DNA of 64,000 bases from JAVWMQ01 sp036646055 (GTDB lineage: Bacteria > Bacillota > Clostridia > Peptostreptococcales > Anaerovoracaceae), in the NCBI GenBank assembly GCA_036646055.1, contig JAVXMY010000002.1:301931-365930 (forward strand), read 5' to 3'. The stretch's first letter is position 1. Each line of letters opens with the position of its first letter. A model generated the notes under the pieces. The model was not told the DNA's origin, searched no databases, and saw only the letters and a program-made list of their open reading frames with translations. The translations under genes and the position numbers were made by a program. Of the stretch, positions 61,285 to 64,000 are shown in pieces.

Positions 61285-62601
61285 ATGGAAAGAATTCCTC
61301 CACATAATATAGAAGCGGAAAAATCTGTACTAGGGGCGGCTATGCTTAGCAAGGACGCTTTGCTTGACGTTCTTGAGGAAGTTAGAGCCAAGGATTTTTA
61401 CAGTTCGGCACACAAAGAGATTTTTGAGGTCATGGATATTTTGAACAAGGCTAACTCTCCTGTTGACGTTCTTACAGTTTCTGAGGAACTAAAGAAGAGA
61501 AATGTTTTGGAACTTGTTGGAGGCAGAGGATATATTGCTACTTTAAGTTCAGGTGTTCCTTCAACGGCCAACGCTAAGGAATATGCCAAGATTGTCGGCG
61601 AGAAGGCAACTCTTAGGAGGTTGATTGAGTCGGCTAACCAGATTAGCGATAAGGGCTATGATGGTGACAGCGATGCTATTGCCATTTTGGATTTTGCTGA
61701 GAAGGAAATTTTCGAGATTGCCCAGGGGAAGCAGCACAATGATTTGGCTAAGATTTCAGATGTTCTGATTAGGAATCTTGAGATTTTAGGTGAGAGGCAG
61801 AAGCAGTCTGGCGGGATTACTGGTGTTACAAGTGGTCTTGTTGATGTGGACAGGAAACTTAGCGGGTTTCAGAAGTCGGATATGATTGTTCTTGCGGCTA
61901 GACCTTCAATGGGTAAGACGGCATTTGCACTAAACGTTGGGCTTCAGGCGGCACTAAGGGACAATGCGACTGTTTTGATATTCAGTTTGGAAATGTCCAA
62001 GGAACAGCTAGGCCAGAGACTTTTGGCTATGGAAGCTAGAGTTGATTCTATGAAAATGAATACTGGGGAAATTGATGGTCAGGACTGGGAAAAAATTAGC
62101 ACAGCCCTAGACTCTCTTGGCAAGAGTAAGATTATGATTGATGATACTCCAGGTCTTCGTATGATGGAGATTAAAAATAAATGCCGTAGGCTTAAGGCGG
62201 AGCAAGGTCTTGATATGATTATTGTTGACTACCTTCAGCTAATGGACGGCGAGGGCAGGTCGGACAACAGGCAGCAGGAAATCACTCAGTTATCTAGAGG
62301 GATGAAGCAGCTTGCTAGAGAAATGGATTGTCCGGTTATTGTTCTAAGTCAGCTGAGTCGTGCTGTTGAGCAAAGACCAGATCACAGGCCGGTTATGTCT
62401 GACCTTAGAGAATCTGGGGCCATTGAGCAGGACGCCGATGTGGTAATCTTCCTTTATAGAGATGAAGTTTATCATCCGGAAGATACAGAAAAACCAGGAG
62501 TTTGCGAGGTTATGATTTCCAAACATAGAAACGGGCCAACTGGTGTTGTTGACGTGTTATGGCAGAGTCAGTACACAAGATTTGCAAACTTATCAAGATA
62601 G
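61285..62601 (+). CDS. dnaB: replicative DNA helicase DnaB
   Basis: A 438-residue hexameric replicative helicase. The N-terminal domain begins MERIPPHNIEAEKSVLGAAM. The RecA-like domain has Walker A AARPSMGKTAFALN and Walker B LDMIIVDYLQLM; the DRPDHRPVMSDLRESGAIEQ-type region carries the arginine finger and motif H4. Length is standard with no intein. AGGAGACGG precedes the ATG. Confidence 0.96.
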   Translation: MERIPPHNIEAEKSVLGAAMLSKDALLDVLEEVRAKDFYSSAHKEIFEVMDILNKANSPVDVLTVSEELKKRNVLELVGGRGYIATLSSGVPSTANAKEYAKIVGEKATLRRLIESANQISDKGYDGDSDAIAILDFAEKEIFEIAQGKQHNDLAKISDVLIRNLEILGERQKQSGGITGVTSGLVDVDRKLSGFQKSDMIVLAARPSMGKTAFALNVGLQAALRDNATVLIFSLEMSKEQLGQRLLAMEARVDSMKMNTGEIDGQDWEKISTALDSLGKSKIMIDDTPGLRMMEIKNKCRRLKAEQGLDMIIVDYLQLMDGEGRSDNRQQEITQLSRGMKQLAREMDCPVIVLSQLSRAVEQRPDHRPVMSDLRESGAIEQDADVVIFLYRDEVYHPEDTEKPGVCEVMISKHRNGPTGVVDVLWQSQYTRFANLSR

Positions 62602-62613
62602 TTATTTACTAAG

Positions 62614-62648
62614 AGCCGTGGGCAGGACACTTTGTCCCGGCTATTTTT
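62614..62648 (+). terminator. terminator after dnaB
   Basis: AGCCG ... GGACA-CTT-TGTCC-CGGCT forms a two-part stem with a six-base bulge, followed by ATTTTTG. It is only 12 bases before the next gene, so it may attenuate rather than fully stop transcription. Confidence 0.7.
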
Positions 62649-62659
62649 GAGGCATAGAC

Positions 62660-63940
62660 ATGAAAAGAGCAGAAATTTTAAACGAATATCTCTACGATAC
62701 TAAAGTAGAAAATATTTTTATAAATGAATACATGGTTTCAGCACCAGGGGATTTCGTCAAGGTTTACCTTCTTGCCCTAATGTTTGTGGACCTAGATCAG
62801 CCAATAGATGATCAAATGATAGGCAAGACCTTGTCAATTCCAGTTGATGAAGTGGAGAGAGCCTGGGAGTATTGGGCTAGGGCCGGTGTTATTAAGCGTG
62901 GCAGTGGGGAGACTACCTTTGTTAGTTTTAAGGAAAAAATGTATGGAACTATACAAGTTCCAAAATCTAGCATCACAGGTTCTTCAGTAGAGGTAGAGTC
63001 TGGTTCATCACATATTTTAGATAACAAAGAGTTGAAATCTATGGTTAAGTCTATTGAGAAATCAATAGGTAGGCCACTAAGTCCTGTCGAGGTTTCGGAG
63101 ATCCACGGCTGGATGGATGATTATGATGCAGCCCCAGAGGTGATTGCCTATGGGTTTGCCTACTGTTTTGCTAGGAAGAAGGAAAATATTAAGTATATTG
63201 CTAAGGTAGTTCAGGGCTGGACCAGCCGTGGCTTTAGTAATATTTTGCAAGTAGAAAAGTTCCTAAAGGAAAACGATCAAAGGCACTATATGTACAAAAG
63301 AGTTATGCAGGCTCTTGGTTTTCCAAGAAATGCAACTGAAGAAGAAAAGCGTATGATTGACAAATGGTTTGATCAAATGAACTTTTCTATTGAAGTTGTT
63401 CTTGATGCCTGTAAGAAAACTACAGGTATTTCAAGTCCAAACCTAAACTACATTAATAGGATTCTAGAAAACTGGTCAGCAGGTCCAGGAGGAACAGGGT
63501 CTAAACCTACTAAAGCCACAGTTAGTCAGATTTCTGATTACTACGAAAAGCTTCGTAGGGATAATGAAGATAAGGCTAAGGCCAATCGTGCTCAGGTTAT
63601 GTCTAAGTACCCTAAGGTGCAAGCCCTTAACGAAGAGATCAAAGAGATGCAAGTTGAACTGAGCCGAGTTATGGTTTCAGGCGGCGCTGATAAAATCCAA
63701 AGATTAAACAAGCTTCGTGAACAAATAGAAAGCTATAAGGAAATAATCAAAAAGGTTCTTACAGAAAATGGTGTACCAACGGATTATATGGAAGTTCACT
63801 ACAACTGTCCAATCTGTAAGGACACTGGTAAACTTGAAACTGGAGCCAAATGTCAGTGCTACCAGCAAGTCGTTGACAAGATTAACGACCAGTTATCAGC
63901 CAAGAATAGCAAGGATGATTCCCAACCAATTACAAACTAA
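62660..63940 (+). CDS. DnaD-domain primosome protein with a DnaC/DnaI-type Zn-finger C-terminus
   Basis: A 426-residue protein. The N-terminal winged-helix region (EYMVSAPGDFVKVYLLALMF, residues ~23-42) is typical of DnaD-like proteins. Two DnaD-type helical domains follow: IEKSIGRPLSPVEVSEIHGW to IAKVVQGWTSRG at ~130-200, and a second at ~230-275 ending LNYINRILENWSA. A coiled coil precedes C-terminal VHYNCPICKDTGKLETGAKC-QC, a four-Cys finger that strongly resembles the N-terminal zinc region of clostridial DnaC/DnaI helicase loaders. It probably loads DnaB, whose gene is next to it. Confidence 0.86.
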   Translation: MKRAEILNEYLYDTKVENIFINEYMVSAPGDFVKVYLLALMFVDLDQPIDDQMIGKTLSIPVDEVERAWEYWARAGVIKRGSGETTFVSFKEKMYGTIQVPKSSITGSSVEVESGSSHILDNKELKSMVKSIEKSIGRPLSPVEVSEIHGWMDDYDAAPEVIAYGFAYCFARKKENIKYIAKVVQGWTSRGFSNILQVEKFLKENDQRHYMYKRVMQALGFPRNATEEEKRMIDKWFDQMNFSIEVVLDACKKTTGISSPNLNYINRILENWSAGPGGTGSKPTKATVSQISDYYEKLRRDNEDKAKANRAQVMSKYPKVQALNEEIKEMQVELSRVMVSGGADKIQRLNKLREQIESYKEIIKKVLTENGVPTDYMEVHYNCPICKDTGKLETGAKCQCYQQVVDKINDQLSAKNSKDDSQPITN

Positions 63941-64000
63941 TCAACTCTAAGATGTTTCAATTGAATGAAAAAATACAAACACTTTTAAAAAAGTTGTTGA
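63941..64000 (+). other. window end, possible start of a further gene
   Basis: An ATG at 63952 opens a frame to the window edge (MFQLNEKIQTLLKKLL), but no ribosome-binding site precedes it and 16 codons are too few to identify. A dnaC-type helicase loader often follows such dnaD genes. No call is made. Confidence 0.2.

Noticed and set aside
63952..64000. Start of dnaC at the window end
   Set aside because: No ribosome-binding site and only 16 codons visible; they do not resemble a known DnaC N-terminus.

Overview
The window is a chromosomal origin region from a low-GC, anaerobic, amino-acid-fermenting member of the Clostridia (Bacillota). The phylum follows from the dnaA-dnaN-recF-gyrBA / rpmH-rnpA-yidD-yidC-jag-mnmE-mnmG-rsmG-soj-parB arrangement, a canonical Bacillota parS site and an AbrB-type regulator. 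The lifestyle follows from ferredoxin-dependent oxidoreductases, an oxygen-sensitive 2-hydroxyacyl-CoA dehydratase and a folate-linked histidine degradation route. A Peptostreptococcales/Anaerovoracaceae-type organism fits, but the species cannot be named from the sequence alone.

Layout. (1) 1-10756, minus strand: abrB-like (cut by the window edge), trpS, a sigma-B/F-type sigma factor with a cysteine-rich, degenerate RsbW-like partner, gyrA, gyrB, recF, dnaN, dnaA. (2) 10757-11040: oriC, with a second DnaA-box cluster between dnaA and dnaN. (3) 11092-19145, plus strand: ribosomal protein L34, RNase P protein, membrane insertion factors, tRNA and rRNA modification enzymes and the ParABS system; a perfect parS lies inside a terminator-shaped palindrome. 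(4) 19467-28234: an ECF transporter S component overlapping a class V aminotransferase, then hutH, hutU, hutI, fchA and ftcD, which convert histidine to glutamate, ammonia and a one-carbon folate. (5) 28399-42051: tRNA-Arg(CCU), pta, pyruvate:ferredoxin oxidoreductase, a CoA-transferase, a BrnQ transporter, an XRE regulator, a four-subunit 2-oxoacid:ferredoxin oxidoreductase, a P-loop ATPase and an aminotransferase. (6) 42156-50692: a sigma-54 activator, three upstream activator palindromes, a -24/-12 promoter, and hadA-hadB-hadC-acd-ldhA-hadI. (7) 50970-57974: a convergent terminator, a LytTR two-component system on the minus strand, and on the plus strand a small Cys-rich protein coupled to a 1284-residue secreted glycine-rich beta-helix protein. 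(8) 58167-64000: YybS-like membrane protein, GdpP, rplI, dnaB and a DnaD-like primosome protein.

How the genes work together. Regions 5 and 6 form a Stickland-type island for branched-chain (or aromatic) amino acids. BrnQ imports the amino acid and the aminotransferase gives the 2-oxoacid. The VOR-type complex oxidises it to acyl-CoA and reduced ferredoxin, and CoA-transferase/Pta allow energy recovery. LdhA, HadA, HadBC with its activator HadI, and an acyl-CoA dehydrogenase reduce another molecule of the 2-oxoacid to the saturated acid. The reductive arm appears to be switched by sigma-54 and the PAS/AAA+ activator encoded just upstream.

The least familiar parts are the LytTR locus with its 21-bp-spaced direct repeats in front of the Cys-rich/giant secreted protein pair, the cysteine-rich RsbW-like protein, a GdpP without its membrane helices beside a shortened YybS, and a GC-rich tandem repeat after pta.
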